DNA from: Candidatus Yanofskyibacteriota bacterium | GTDB taxonomy: Bacteria > Patescibacteriota > Minisyncoccia > 2-02-FULL-40-12 > IGHO2-01-FULL-4-A | Reading direction: 5' to 3' | Length of the DNA stretch: 43,774 nt | NCBI GenBank assembly: GCA_903897805.1 | Contig: CAIUCV010000020.1 | Span: 1 to 43,774 of the forward strand | In this document: piece by piece, positions 21,927-30,484 of the stretch | Position numbering within the stretch: the stretch's first letter is position 1 | Layout: each line of letters starts with the position of its first letter | The notes under the pieces: model-generated | Databases searched by the model: none | The model's input: the letters and a program-made list of their open reading frames with translations, nothing else | What the model was told of the DNA's origin: nothing | Made by a program: the position numbers and the translations under genes

Positions 21927-23937
21927 TGAGCGTGGCCTCTTTTCTTAGTTTTAATACCTCCTCCCTTAAATAAAGCGCGTATTCAAACCGTAGTTCTTTG
22001 ACTGCCCGTTCCATCTGTTTGGTCATTACTTCTATACGACGAGCCACTGGCAGTTTTTCCAAATCTTCTTTGCCGTCAATCGGGTCGTAACTGTACCACC
22101 TTGAAATTTTGGATTTTTTGGAAGACGGTAAATCCGAGCGTTTAACCGCTTTCTGGATTGACGCAGGAGTTATACCGTGCTTGGCGTTATACTCTTCCTG
22201 AATCTTACGCCTGCGCTCAGTTTCGCGAATTGCATTTTCCATTGATCCGGTCATTTTATCGGCGTACATTATCACGTGGCCGTCCAAATGCCTTGCCGCC
22301 CGCCCCATCGTTTGGATCAAAGAGGTTGCGTTCCGCAAAAAACCTTCTTTGTCGGCGTCCAGAATTGCAATCAGCGATACCTCGGGCAAGTCCAGCCCTT
22401 CTCGCAGCAAATTAACCCCGACAATCACGTCGTAATTTCCCAGCCGCAAGTCGTGGATAATTTCCAGCCGCTCCAGCGTTTTTATTTCCGAATGTATGTA
22501 ATTTACCTTAATGCCTTTTTCCGCGAGATGCTCGGATAAATCCTCCGCCATTCTTTTTGTCAGCGTGGTAATCAAGATTCTCTGACCCGCTACTACCCGC
22601 TTTTTTATTTCGTCTATCAAATGGTCAATTTGATTATGCGTGGGCCTGATCTCGATCGTCGGGTCCAGTAATCCCGTCGGCCTGACAAGTTGCTCGGTCA
22701 ATCCGTTCTTGCCGGATTTTTTAAGCTCATATTCTTTCGGTGTGGCCGAAAGATAGATAACTTGATTGACGCTTTTTTGAAACTCGGGAAAACGCAGCGG
22801 CCGGTTATCCAGGGCCGATGGTAAGCGGAAACCGTATTCAATCAAAGTTGATTTTCGCGAGTGGTCGCCGTGGAACATCCCCCGTAATTGCGGGATTGTG
22901 AGATGGGATTCGTCTATGATTGTCAGAAAATCACCCTTGGTTTTGAAAAAGTCCAAAAGGGCAAATGGCGGCTCGCCCGGTTCTCTGAAATCAAGATGGC
23001 GGGAGTAGTTTTCTATGCCATGGCAGTAGCCGGTGCGTTTTATCATACGGGTGTCCTCTTCAGTTCTTTGTTTCAAACGCTCAGCCTCCAAATACAAGCC
23101 CTGTTTTTTTAATTTGATTAAGTGCTGCTGCAATTCGGCTTTTATGTTTGCAATAGCGAGGTCAATCCGGTCGTCCGTGGCTACCCAGTATTTGGCGGGA
23201 AAGATTCTTGTTTCTACTATTCTCTCATAGGACAACTCTTTTTCTAAAAGAGCATCCTGGTCAAAGCTTTCCGCGACCATAATTCTGGTTATCTTATCAC
23301 CACTTAATTTTATTTTCGTAACCTTGTCGCCGGACGGAGGGACTATTTCAATTTCGTTCACGCCTTTCCTAAAAGCCCCTCTTTTGAGTTCAATATCTTG
23401 ATCATATTGGAGCCGCAATAAGCCCTTGATAATTTCTTTGGGTGAAATTTTCTGGCCTTCAAAAAGGTGCAAGGATAATTTTTGATAATCTTCGGGTGAG
23501 CCGAGGTTGTAAATGCAGGAAACGGAGGCGACAATAATGACATCGTCGCGCGTCAAAAGCGCTTGAGTGGCGGCATGGCGCAGGCGGTCAATCTCTTCGT
23601 TTATTTTTGCGTCTTTTTCTATGTAAGTATCGGTGTGAGGGATATAGGCCTCGGGCTGGTAGTAGTCATAATAGCTGACGAAATAGTGGACGGAGTTGTG
23701 AGGAAAGAATTCGCGGAATTCCTGATAGAGCTGGGCGGCAAGCGTCTTGTTATGGGATATAACTAGCGTCGGTTTACCGATATTGGCGATGACATTAGCG
23801 ATAGTGAAAGTTTTACCCGAGCCGGTCACGCCCAAAAGCGTCTGGTGCTTTTTGCCATCCAAAAGCCCCCGAATTAATTTTTCAATTGCTTCGGGTTGGT
23901 CTCCTGTTGGTTTGAATTTAGATACTAATTTAAACAT
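21919..23937 (-). CDS. uvrB: excinuclease ABC subunit UvrB
   Basis: DNA helicase-like damage-verification subunit of nucleotide excision repair; works with UvrA and UvrC. It begins FKLVSKFKPTGDQPEAI, has Walker A GVTGSGKT, the beta-hairpin YYDYYQPEAYIP region, helicase motifs including LREGLDLPEVSL and QTMGRAARH, and a C-terminal UVR coiled-coil (MERAVKELRFEYALYLREEV). 672 residues is normal. ATG 23937 is taken; the frame is open to 24033, but the extra residues are not part of UvrB. The stop lies in the long hairpin at 21750-21926. Confidence 0.97.
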   Translation of the reverse strand: MFKLVSKFKPTGDQPEAIEKLIRGLLDGKKHQTLLGVTGSGKTFTIANVIANIGKPTLVISHNKTLAAQLYQEFREFFPHNSVHYFVSYYDYYQPEAYIPHTDTYIEKDAKINEEIDRLRHAATQALLTRDDVIIVASVSCIYNLGSPEDYQKLSLHLFEGQKISPKEIIKGLLRLQYDQDIELKRGAFRKGVNEIEIVPPSGDKVTKIKLSGDKITRIMVAESFDQDALLEKELSYERIVETRIFPAKYWVATDDRIDLAIANIKAELQQHLIKLKKQGLYLEAERLKQRTEEDTRMIKRTGYCHGIENYSRHLDFREPGEPPFALLDFFKTKGDFLTIIDESHLTIPQLRGMFHGDHSRKSTLIEYGFRLPSALDNRPLRFPEFQKSVNQVIYLSATPKEYELKKSGKNGLTEQLVRPTGLLDPTIEIRPTHNQIDHLIDEIKKRVVAGQRILITTLTKRMAEDLSEHLAEKGIKVNYIHSEIKTLERLEIIHDLRLGNYDVIVGVNLLREGLDLPEVSLIAILDADKEGFLRNATSLIQTMGRAARHLDGHVIMYADKMTGSMENAIRETERRRKIQEEYNAKHGITPASIQKAVKRSDLPSSKKSKISRWYSYDPIDGKEDLEKLPVARRIEVMTKQMERAVKELRFEYALYLREEVLKLRKEATLTP

Positions 23938-24000
23938 ACGTTCGTATCTTGTCTTTGAAATCAGTATTCCGACTTTGACAAATATAGCGTCGCTAGTAAC

Positions 24001-24200
24001 GCAGGAACCCTCCTGCCTTTCCCTCAACCTCATTAGGTACTTTCTGCAGAAAGTACCTAATGACCGCTCAAGCGGCTAAAGGGTCTGCGGGAGCAGGCTT
24101 CCCGCTACTCGCTCGCTTATTTGTTACCAAAGTCCTCATAGATGATTTCAAAAACAAGATGCTCGCTTCGGCTTAAAATCATTTGTTCCTACTGTGTCTG
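24001..24200. repeat. hairpin-dense gap with a perfect 32-bp palindrome
   Basis: 24031-24062 is a perfect, loop-free palindrome with CTGCAG at its centre. Around it are GCAGGA/TCCTGC (24001-24016), CCGCT/AGCGG (24064-24075), GCGGGA/TCCCGC (about 24096-24115) and ATGATTT/AAATCAT. The segment near 24140-24185 looks like a dispersed Parcubacteria repeat by style; I cannot confirm copies. Nothing coding is seen. Confidence 0.75.
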
Positions 24201-24230
24201 TTGACAACTTATGGCTTGTTTCGGTACAAT
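24201..24230 (+). promoter_or_regulatory. promoter of the 68-aa membrane gene
   Basis: TTGACA (24201-24206), 18-nt spacer, TACAAT (24225-24230). The leader of about 27 nt has GGACGGAGGG before ATG 24264. Confidence 0.75.
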
Positions 24231-24263
24231 ATGGCCAGTTCTTAAAATAGGACGGAGGGACAT

Positions 24264-24470
24264 ATGTTCGGAGCTGGCATTGGATTTTTTGCTTTTTTGG
24301 TTTTCTGGTATCTTATTGCAATCAAGTACGACCAACGTAACATGGAAACCAGCGGTAATACATTGGCAATTACATTCTGGTCCTTAATCTTAGCTATTAT
24401 TGTTGGGGGTTCCTCCCAGTGGGGGCTCTACTTGGTCGTCCAAAGCGCCGTCAAAAGCGTTGTTAAATAA
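24264..24470 (+). CDS. small two-helix membrane protein, hypothetical
   Basis: 68 residues with two membrane helices (about 3-20 and 33-57) joined by a polar loop (KYDQRNMETSGN). No family recognised. The expression signals are strong: near-consensus promoter, GGAGGG ribosome binding site, and a GAAA-tetraloop terminator 16 nt after the stop. It is likely a real, well-expressed single gene. Confidence 0.7.
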   Translation: MFGAGIGFFAFLVFWYLIAIKYDQRNMETSGNTLAITFWSLILAIIVGGSSQWGLYLVVQSAVKSVVK

Positions 24471-24486
24471 ATTAGCTTAGCCCTAC

Positions 24487-24506
24487 CGCCCGGAAACGGG
24501 CGTTTT
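24487..24506 (+). terminator. rho-independent terminator
   Basis: CGCCCG (24487-24492), GAAA tetraloop, CGGGCG (24497-24502), then TTTT. Confidence 0.8.
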
Positions 24507-24530
24507 GATTTGTAAAAAATCCCGATAAGC

Positions 24531-24536
24531 TATAAT
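24531..24536 (+). promoter_or_regulatory. -10 box of ruvA, leaderless
   Basis: TATAAT (24531-24536), then 8 nt to ATG 24545. The -35 region is weak (TTGATT 20 nt upstream). Confidence 0.55.
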
Positions 24537-24544
24537 ATTTACTT

Positions 24545-25129
24545 ATGATCAGCTATCTTTGCGGGATGGTAATGGCGGCAACGGATAAGTATATGATCGT
24601 TGATGTTAATGGCGTTGGTTACCGCGTCACTATGCCGGGAAAAAGCTTGAATAGTATAGCAAAAATCGGCTCGCAGGTCAAGCTTTTCACGCACTATAAT
24701 CTAAACCCAAGGGACGGGACGGTTGAGCTTTACGGCTTCCAAACTCCGGAGGAACTGAATTTTTTTGAACTTCTTACCTCGGTTTCCGGCATTGGCCCAA
24801 AATCGGCGCAGGCGATAATTTCTTCAGCCGATCTGCAGTCGCTACAGATAGGAATTATAAGAGGCGATGATGAATATTTGAGAAAGATTTCGGGAATGGG
24901 GCCGAAGATGGCCCAGAGGTTGATTTTGGAATTAAAAACTAAGATTATGGCTACCGGAGCGATGGTAGGAACTGAATTAGGACCCGAATCAGAAGCTATG
25001 GACGCGCTAATAGCTCTCGGGTATTCGCAATATCAGGCGCGCGACGCAGTCAGGCAGGTTTCGGAAAAAAACAAGACAGTGGAGGAGAAAATCAAAGAAG
25101 CATTGAGAATTCTTAGCTTCAAAAAATAG
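24545..25129 (+). CDS. ruvA: Holliday junction helicase subunit RuvA
   Basis: Tetrameric protein that holds Holliday junctions and loads RuvB for branch migration. Domain I OB fold (MISYLCGMVMAATDKYMIVDV ends the first strand pair), domain II with two helix-hairpin-helix motifs (SVSGIGPKSAQAI and KISGMGPKMAQRLILELK), a flexible linker, and domain III (AMDALIALGYSQYQARDAV) that binds RuvB. 194 residues is normal. It ends in TAG and is followed by a 229-nt inverted repeat. ruvB is not in the window. Confidence 0.96.
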   Translation: MISYLCGMVMAATDKYMIVDVNGVGYRVTMPGKSLNSIAKIGSQVKLFTHYNLNPRDGTVELYGFQTPEELNFFELLTSVSGIGPKSAQAIISSADLQSLQIGIIRGDDEYLRKISGMGPKMAQRLILELKTKIMATGAMVGTELGPESEAMDALIALGYSQYQARDAVRQVSEKNKTVEEKIKEALRILSFKK

Positions 25130-25139
25130 TTTGAGCGAG

Positions 25140-25368
25140 GCCAATCCCTTGTTTTCGCGACCTCGCAGCCAAGCGAATCAGCGAATCAGCGAACAGAGAA
25201 TCAGAATTTGTCTAAAATTTGGGGTCGAGCCCTGTCCCGAGCGAAGTGAGGGACATTTCAAATGTGGCGAGGGGCGATACAAAGCTTGCTCCGAAATTTT
25301 AGAAACAAATTCTGGTTCAAATGAGCCGATGAGCGAAGGCGAGGACAAAGCGAAAATAAGGGATTGGC
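25140..25368. repeat. 229-nt imperfect inverted repeat between ruvA and femAB
   Basis: Outer arm 25140-25158 pairs with 25350-25368 over 19 bp (one G-U). Inner arms CAGAATTTGT (25202-25211) with 25305-25314 and TAAAATTT (25213-25220) with 25294-25301. The centre is TGTCCC/GGGACA (25233-25255). The left arm also has AGCGAATC in tandem (about 25171-25192). The right arm contains the TTG start of the next gene. Open frames across it are by-products. Confidence 0.85.
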
Positions 25369-26305
25369 TAAGCAATCTTTTTTACAAACTAACGAATGGG
25401 CTAATTTTCAAAGATCGCTGGGGCGGGAGGTTTTTGAGTATGAGAAAAACGGGGTTTCAGCGAAAATTATTAGGCATAGTTTACCGTTCGGGAAAAATTA
25501 TCTGTATATTCCACACGGGCCGGAGATGGATTTTAACACCATGGTAGGCGGGTTCAAAAGCCCGACCCGAGGTTTTGTTGATTATCTGCTCGGCTTGAGC
25601 CGGCAGGAAAAGTCAATCTTTGTGAAAGCAGAGCCGCTTACTGGAAATGTAGCCCAGATACTAGTTGAGGCAGGATTTAAGAGAGCTCGCAAAGAAATAC
25701 AGCCGTCCAAGACGGTGATTGTTGATATTCAAGAGAGCGATATAAACTTGCTCGCGGCAATGCACTATAAAACCAGATACAACATTAAAGTTGCCGAAAA
25801 TCACGGAGTAATCGTGGACGAAAGCAGAGACACAGCAACATTCTGGCGCTTACTTCAAAAGACAACCACACGAGATGAATTTTCCAGCCACCCGAAAAGT
25901 TATTACGAAAAACTTTTAAACTTTGATTGGGGCGACGACGGTCCGAAAGTTAAACTTTTTTTAGCGAAATATGAAAACAAACCAGCGGCGGCGGCAATCG
26001 TGTTAATTTACGGCGGGGTAGGATATTATCTTCACGGTGCTTCCGACTATGAACATCGCTCGGCGATGGCCCCCTTTATGCTTCACTGGCGCATCATTCA
26101 GTTATTGAGAAAGGCCGGGGTTGAAAATTACGACCTATGGGGGATTAATGCAAGAAAATGGCCCGGAGTAACCCGCTTCAAATTGAATTGGGGCGGCCGG
26201 ACAATTGACCGCCCGGGCTCTTTTGATCTGCCTATTTCTAAAACTTGGTACTTCGCTTACAAAATCGGCAGCCGTGCCTACCGGCAGGCAAGGAAAATTT
26301 TCTGA
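25364..26305 (+). CDS. FemAB/FemX-like peptidyltransferase
   Basis: Member of the FemAB GNAT-fold family, which adds amino acids from charged tRNA to the peptidoglycan stem or bridge. The N-terminal SFLQTNEWANFQRSLG pattern, the AMHYKTRYNIKVAENHGV segment, and GVGYYLHGASDYEHR-L-W pattern are typical of this family. 313 residues is close to the usual length. The start TTG lies inside the right arm of the inverted repeat; no ribosome binding site is visible, so folding of the arm could mask initiation. It stands beside a murE-like gene, consistent with wall assembly. Transferred amino acid unknown. Confidence 0.85.
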   Translation: MAKQSFLQTNEWANFQRSLGREVFEYEKNGVSAKIIRHSLPFGKNYLYIPHGPEMDFNTMVGGFKSPTRGFVDYLLGLSRQEKSIFVKAEPLTGNVAQILVEAGFKRARKEIQPSKTVIVDIQESDINLLAAMHYKTRYNIKVAENHGVIVDESRDTATFWRLLQKTTTRDEFSSHPKSYYEKLLNFDWGDDGPKVKLFLAKYENKPAAAAIVLIYGGVGYYLHGASDYEHRSAMAPFMLHWRIIQLLRKAGVENYDLWGINARKWPGVTRFKLNWGGRTIDRPGSFDLPISKTWYFAYKIGSRAYRQARKIF

Positions 26306-26314
26306 TTTTTTCAA

Positions 26315-27583
26315 ATGTTTCAAGAAAGCGGTCTACTGAACAAAATTCTTAGTCTGGGCAGGAAAATAATCCCGAGGAGGATTTTTAAATTGGCACAGCC
26401 GATTTATCACTGGTGCCTTTCAATACTCGGTGCTGTTATTTACCGTTTCCCGTCGCGGTCAATGAAAGTAATTGCAGTTACCGGAACAAAAGGGAAATCG
26501 ACCACTGTTTTTATGGTTTCTAAGATCTTTGAGGAACAGGGCAAGCCGGTCGCGGCAATAGGTTCTTTGGGATTTAAAATCAAAGACCACACATGGCCGA
26601 ACGCCCTGAAGATGACTCTCCCGGGCCGGCTGAAACTGCAGAAGTTTTTATACCAGGCAAAAAAGGCCGGATGCGAATATGTTGTCTTGGAAGCAACCTC
26701 CGAGGGTATCGCCCAGAACCGTCTTGCGGGCGTTGATATTGATTGCGCCGTTTTTACCACTCTTCATCGCGAACACCTTGAGAGCCACGGCTCTTTTGAA
26801 AATTACCTTGCCGCCAAACAAAAGCTTTTTTTAAAAACAAAAAATAGGCATATTTTGAACATTGACGACCCCTATTTTGAAAAGTTTGCCAATTATTCGG
26901 CGAAAACAAAGATAACTTTCGGGGAAAGGTGGGGGATGATTACGGGCGAGAACTTGAGAACAAAAAGCGAAAAATTGGACTTGAAACTGTTGGGGGATTT
27001 TAACGAATACAATGCCCTTGCTGCTTTGTCCGTGGCCTCCGCTTACAATCTCGATATGGATAAAGCAGTCGCGTCCCTAAACTTGATTGAGTCGGTTCCC
27101 GGCAGGATGGAAGTTATCTGTTCTGGAAAAGGGTTTGACGTTATCGTTGATTATGCTCATACCCCCGATTCTTTGGAGGCGGTTTATAAGAATCTGAAAC
27201 CACGCGCCCATAAGCTGATTTGTGTTTTAGGGGCGGCGGGGGGCGGCAGGGATAAATGGAAACGGCCGGAATTCGGGAAAATTGCCGCAAAATATTGCGA
27301 TGAGATAATTTTAACCAACGAAGACCCATACGACGAGAACCCGGAGGAGATTTTAGACCAAATTGAAAGAGGAATCCCAACAAACAATCTTCCGACGTCC
27401 GACATCGGAAAATTGCAAAAAATTATGGACCGCAAAGAAGCCATTAAACAGGCCTTGACGTTGGCAAACGAAGGAGATTTAATAGTAATAACCGGAAAGG
27501 GGTCGGAAACCTCCATCGCGGTTGCCGGAGGCAGGAAGATCCCCTGGTCCGATAAAGAAGTTGTGGAAGAACTTTTAAAATAG
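26315..27583 (+). CDS. Mur ligase, MurE-like
   Basis: ATP-dependent amide ligase that adds the third amino acid to UDP-MurNAc-L-Ala-D-Glu. Central domain P-loop AVTGTKGKSTT (about 54-64), the carbamylated-lysine region SHGSFENYLAAKQKLF, and a C-terminal domain with DYAHTPDSLEAV and GAAGGGRDKWKRP. The substrate-specificity loop reads NEDPYDENP rather than the DNPR of meso-diaminopimelate MurE enzymes, so the third residue cannot be assigned with confidence. The N-terminal UDP-MurNAc domain is short, as in many Patescibacteria. It ends in TAG; lysC follows 19 nt later. Confidence 0.9.
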   Translation: MFQESGLLNKILSLGRKIIPRRIFKLAQPIYHWCLSILGAVIYRFPSRSMKVIAVTGTKGKSTTVFMVSKIFEEQGKPVAAIGSLGFKIKDHTWPNALKMTLPGRLKLQKFLYQAKKAGCEYVVLEATSEGIAQNRLAGVDIDCAVFTTLHREHLESHGSFENYLAAKQKLFLKTKNRHILNIDDPYFEKFANYSAKTKITFGERWGMITGENLRTKSEKLDLKLLGDFNEYNALAALSVASAYNLDMDKAVASLNLIESVPGRMEVICSGKGFDVIVDYAHTPDSLEAVYKNLKPRAHKLICVLGAAGGGRDKWKRPEFGKIAAKYCDEIILTNEDPYDENPEEILDQIERGIPTNNLPTSDIGKLQKIMDRKEAIKQALTLANEGDLIVITGKGSETSIAVAGGRKIPWSDKEVVEELLK

Positions 27584-27602
27584 AAAAGAGGAAAGGAGAA
27601 AG

Positions 27603-28823
27603 ATGGGAAAGCGTTTGATCGTGCAAAAATACGGCGGCTCTTCCGTGGCCAATGTTGAACGCATACAAAATGTGGCCAAAAGAGTAGTCGGTTATAAAAA
27701 GAAGGGGAATGATTTAGTGGTAGTGGTTTCAGCTTTGGGTGATACCACTGATGAATTGATTGAACTGGCCAGCCAGATAAATAGCGAACCTTCCGAACGC
27801 GAGATGGATATGCTGCTGTCAACGGGAGAACAGATTTCTGTAGCGCTATTGGCTATGGCCATTCATAAATTAGGTTTTGAGGCGATCTCTTTTACCGGGG
27901 CGCAGGTAGGCATTATTACGGATACCACTCATACCCGCGCCCGGGTCATCAAGATCAATACCCAAAAAATAAGGAAAGAGCTAGCCAAAGGCAAAATCGT
28001 TATTGTCGCCGGATTTCAAGGCGTGGCTCTAAACCACGATATCACCACTTTAGGTAGGGGCGGTTCGGATCTCACTGCGGTGGCCTTGGCCAAAGAATTA
28101 AAGGCCGATCTATGCGAGATATATACGGATGTCCCCGGTATTTATACTGCAGATCCTCGCATAGAGCCCAAGGCCAAAAAAATCGACATCATCACTTATG
28201 ACGAGATGCTGATAATGGCTTCTTTGGGTGCCCAGGTGATGCAGGCTCGTTCCATCGAGGTAGCGAAGAAATTTAATGTGCTGATACATGTGCGCTCTTC
28301 TTTTTCGGATAAACCCGGGACCATGATTACAAAGGAGGGGAAAAAAATGGAAGGTGTTCTTGTCAGGGGCGTAACTTTAAATAAAAGCGAAGTTAAAATT
28401 GCAATATATGCCGTTCCTGACCGTCCTGGCATTGCCGCTACAATATTTAACCAGTTAGCCAAAATGGGCGTGAGCGTAGATATGATTGTGCAAAACGTAA
28501 GCCATTTTCGTCAGACTGATATATCCTTCACGGTAAATAAGGCCGATGCACCCAAAGCACTAAGACTCACGAGGAAAGTTGCCTCAGAAATTAAAGCGGG
28601 CGAGGTTGTTGAGGATCAGGATATCGCGCGCATCTCAATAGTTGGCGTGGGCATGAAATCTCATCCCGGAGTGGCGGCAGCCATGTTTGAATCTCTGGCC
28701 CGAAACAAAATAAATATTGAAATGATTTCCACATCCGATATCAGCATATCCTGCATTATCAAAAAGAAATTTGCTGAGGCTGCGGTTAAGGCTTTGCATG
28801 AAAAATTCGGCTTGGCAAAATAA
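27603..28823 (+). CDS. lysC: aspartate kinase
   Basis: Phosphorylates L-aspartate, the first step toward lysine, diaminopimelate, threonine and methionine. N-terminal kinase domain begins VQKYGGSSVANVERI (KYGGSS motif), contains FQGVALNHDITTLGRGGSDLT-type nucleotide loop, and two C-terminal ACT domains (about 265-335 and 345-400; VPDRPGIAATIFNQLA, GVGMKSHPGVAAAMFESLA) that usually sense lysine or threonine. 406 residues is normal. AAAGGAG stands before the ATG. It follows murE-like, fitting supply of the third stem-peptide residue, and ends at a strong terminator. Confidence 0.95.
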   Translation: MGKRLIVQKYGGSSVANVERIQNVAKRVVGYKKKGNDLVVVVSALGDTTDELIELASQINSEPSEREMDMLLSTGEQISVALLAMAIHKLGFEAISFTGAQVGIITDTTHTRARVIKINTQKIRKELAKGKIVIVAGFQGVALNHDITTLGRGGSDLTAVALAKELKADLCEIYTDVPGIYTADPRIEPKAKKIDIITYDEMLIMASLGAQVMQARSIEVAKKFNVLIHVRSSFSDKPGTMITKEGKKMEGVLVRGVTLNKSEVKIAIYAVPDRPGIAATIFNQLAKMGVSVDMIVQNVSHFRQTDISFTVNKADAPKALRLTRKVASEIKAGEVVEDQDIARISIVGVGMKSHPGVAAAMFESLARNKINIEMISTSDISISCIIKKKFAEAAVKALHEKFGLAK

Positions 28824-28841
28824 GTTTGACAACCATCTTAC

Positions 28842-28869
28842 AACGGGCTTTCGCCCGTTTTATTTTTTT
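28842..28869 (+). terminator. terminator of lysC
   Basis: AACGGGC (28842-28848), TTTC, GCCCGTT (28853-28859), then a T run. Confidence 0.85.
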
Positions 28870-28871
28870 GT

Positions 28872-28877
28872 TATGAT
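28872..28877 (+). promoter_or_regulatory. -10 box of the cupredoxin-like gene, leaderless
   Basis: TATGAT (28872-28877), 7 nt, ATG 28885. It follows the lysC terminator immediately. Confidence 0.5.
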
Positions 28878-28884
28878 AGTGCTG

Positions 28885-29325
28885 ATGGAGCTTGATGAAC
28901 AAAAATGGACTGGTTTACTCTGGTTGCTGATAATTCTTGTTTTAATCGGCTTTGCCGCGGCAACAATATATTTCGAGCGCGACAACAAAGATCTGGCCGC
29001 TGCTGTTCAGTCGTCTGTTAATTACCCCACGCCCGCTCGTCAACCCCGGCTTTATACCGTTTATTATGGCCTTGGCGTTTTCAGCCCGACCAACATACGA
29101 ATCCACGTCGGTGATAGCGTAAAGTTTCAAAACGACAGCGATACGCCGATTCGTATTGTTTCTGACCGCTCTGGCGGCGTGCCGGAGCTGGCGGGCCTTG
29201 ATAGCGTAAATGATGTGCCCTCAAAGGACTCCTTTACTTTTACATTTACCGAATCGGATACTTTCGGATATCATAATGGTAAGAATCCGAGCGAGGAAGG
29301 GACTGTTATTGTTAGGCCGCAATGA
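28885..29325 (+). CDS. membrane-anchored cupredoxin-like protein without copper ligands
   Basis: 146 residues: one N-terminal helix (LLWLLIILVLIGFAAATIYF) and an extracellular beta-sandwich of plastocyanin style (FSPTNIRIHVGDSVKFQNDS, then SFTFTFTESDTFGYHNG and EEGTVIV). In copper proteins the end of the domain reads Y-x-C-x-x-H-x-x-M; here it is GYHNGKNPSEEG with no cysteine or methionine, and the first ligand histidine is also missing. So the fold is likely but type 1 copper binding is not. ATG 28885 is chosen from the -10 box 7 nt upstream. Its stop overlaps the next start by four bases. Confidence 0.75.
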   Translation: MELDEQKWTGLLWLLIILVLIGFAAATIYFERDNKDLAAAVQSSVNYPTPARQPRLYTVYYGLGVFSPTNIRIHVGDSVKFQNDSDTPIRIVSDRSGGVPELAGLDSVNDVPSKDSFTFTFTESDTFGYHNGKNPSEEGTVIVRPQ

Positions 29326-29606
29326 AAAACCCATTAACGTTTAAAATTGAATCATGGCTTGGATTGGTCATCGTTTTAATAATTTCCATTTTCTTGGTAG
29401 GCTGGTTTTTAATTGCCGTGAGGAACTTTAATTCCGACACCGAAATTCTCAATTCTTCAATCACGAAATTGAAAATCGTTTCACCCGAGGAGAAATCACT
29501 GATTGACCAGTGGCTTCAGCAAGACAATATCGGAATCTCCGCATCGGAAGTCGGCTACAGGTATATAATCCAAAAATTTCCCGATAAACCCTGGCTTGCC
29601 CGATAG
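29322..29606 (+). CDS. small membrane-anchored protein, hypothetical
   Basis: 94 residues: one membrane helix (WLGLVIVLIISIFLVGWFLI) and a soluble extracellular part (PEEKSLIDQWLQQDN ... YRYIIQKFPDKPW). No family recognised. ATG overlaps the TGA of the cupredoxin-like gene, so the two are translationally coupled and probably work together. Ends in tandem TAG TGA. Confidence 0.65.
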   Translation: MKNPLTFKIESWLGLVIVLIISIFLVGWFLIAVRNFNSDTEILNSSITKLKIVSPEEKSLIDQWLQQDNIGISASEVGYRYIIQKFPDKPWLAR

Positions 29607-29618
29607 TGAAATTTCCAA

Positions 29619-30449
29619 ATGATTAAATTTAAATTCCCACTTTTTTTAAGAATTCTCCTCCTGTTCGGCCTTACTCAACTGGCTGGCATCTACGCGGCTT
29701 ATAAATTTTTGCCTGCGCTGGGTCCTGTCCAGCCGGTGGGGATTAGCGGATTTTCTTTCTACGACTTCGCGATTTTAGTGATTTTTGTTCTTTTCCTCAT
29801 TTTCATAGTCAGGAGATTTAAATTAGTAAGTTCGGTCTTCTTCAAGGTTTTTTTGACCGTTGTCGTGTTTGCGGGGGCTCAAGCGATGTTTGCTCTTTGG
29901 TTCTCCCCGCTTATTTCAGCTTTCATTGCGGTTTTACTTTTGGTTCTATTTTGGTTTTTTAATAATGTTTTCCTGCAGGACTTGATGATGATTTTGACGT
30001 TTGCGGGCGTAGGGGCGGTTTTGGGAATTTCTCTCGCGCCGGGGACCGTAATCCTGATTTTGGTCATTCTCTCTTTCTACGATATTATCGCGGTTTACAA
30101 AACAAAGCATATGGTTGAGCTTGCCGAAGCGATGATTCAGTCGCGGGCAATTTTCGGGTTTGTCGTCCCCGCGTCATTCGGAGGTTTCAAGGAGCGTATG
30201 ACACGAGTTTCGCCGGGCGGACAGTTTATGATCTTGGGGTCGGGCGATGTGATTTTGCCCCTGCTTCTATCTGCTTCTTTGGTTAGGACATCGCTAAGCC
30301 AGTCTGTAATTGTCGCTTTCTTTTCCGCCCTCGGCCTGTTCTTAATGCATTTGATATTTACTAATCAAAAAATCCGTCGTCCCATGGCGGCATTACCGCC
30401 GATAGCCTTGGCGTCAATTATTGGGTATTTAGTCGCTATACTTTTTTAA
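29619..30449 (+). CDS. presenilin-like intramembrane aspartyl protease
   Basis: Nine or so membrane helices with the two catalytic motifs of the presenilin/signal-peptide-peptidase clan: FYD with D155 in helix 6 and GSGD with D210 in helix 7, plus a PAL-like ALPPIAL in the last segment. Such enzymes cut helices inside the membrane. 276 residues matches archaeal PSH-type homologues, which are known, though uncommon, in bacteria. It follows two membrane-anchored extracellular proteins in the same direction, which might be substrates; this is a guess from order only. Confidence 0.85.
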   Translation: MIKFKFPLFLRILLLFGLTQLAGIYAAYKFLPALGPVQPVGISGFSFYDFAILVIFVLFLIFIVRRFKLVSSVFFKVFLTVVVFAGAQAMFALWFSPLISAFIAVLLLVLFWFFNNVFLQDLMMILTFAGVGAVLGISLAPGTVILILVILSFYDIIAVYKTKHMVELAEAMIQSRAIFGFVVPASFGGFKERMTRVSPGGQFMILGSGDVILPLLLSASLVRTSLSQSVIVAFFSALGLFLMHLIFTNQKIRRPMAALPPIALASIIGYLVAILF

Positions 30450-30484
30450 CATCTAAAACTTATTAGGAATTTAGAAAAAATTTT

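Noticed and set aside
25131-25547. ORFs across the inverted repeat after ruvA
   Set aside because: They consist largely of repeat sequence and overlap femAB in another frame; the protein sequences are low-complexity and unlike any family.
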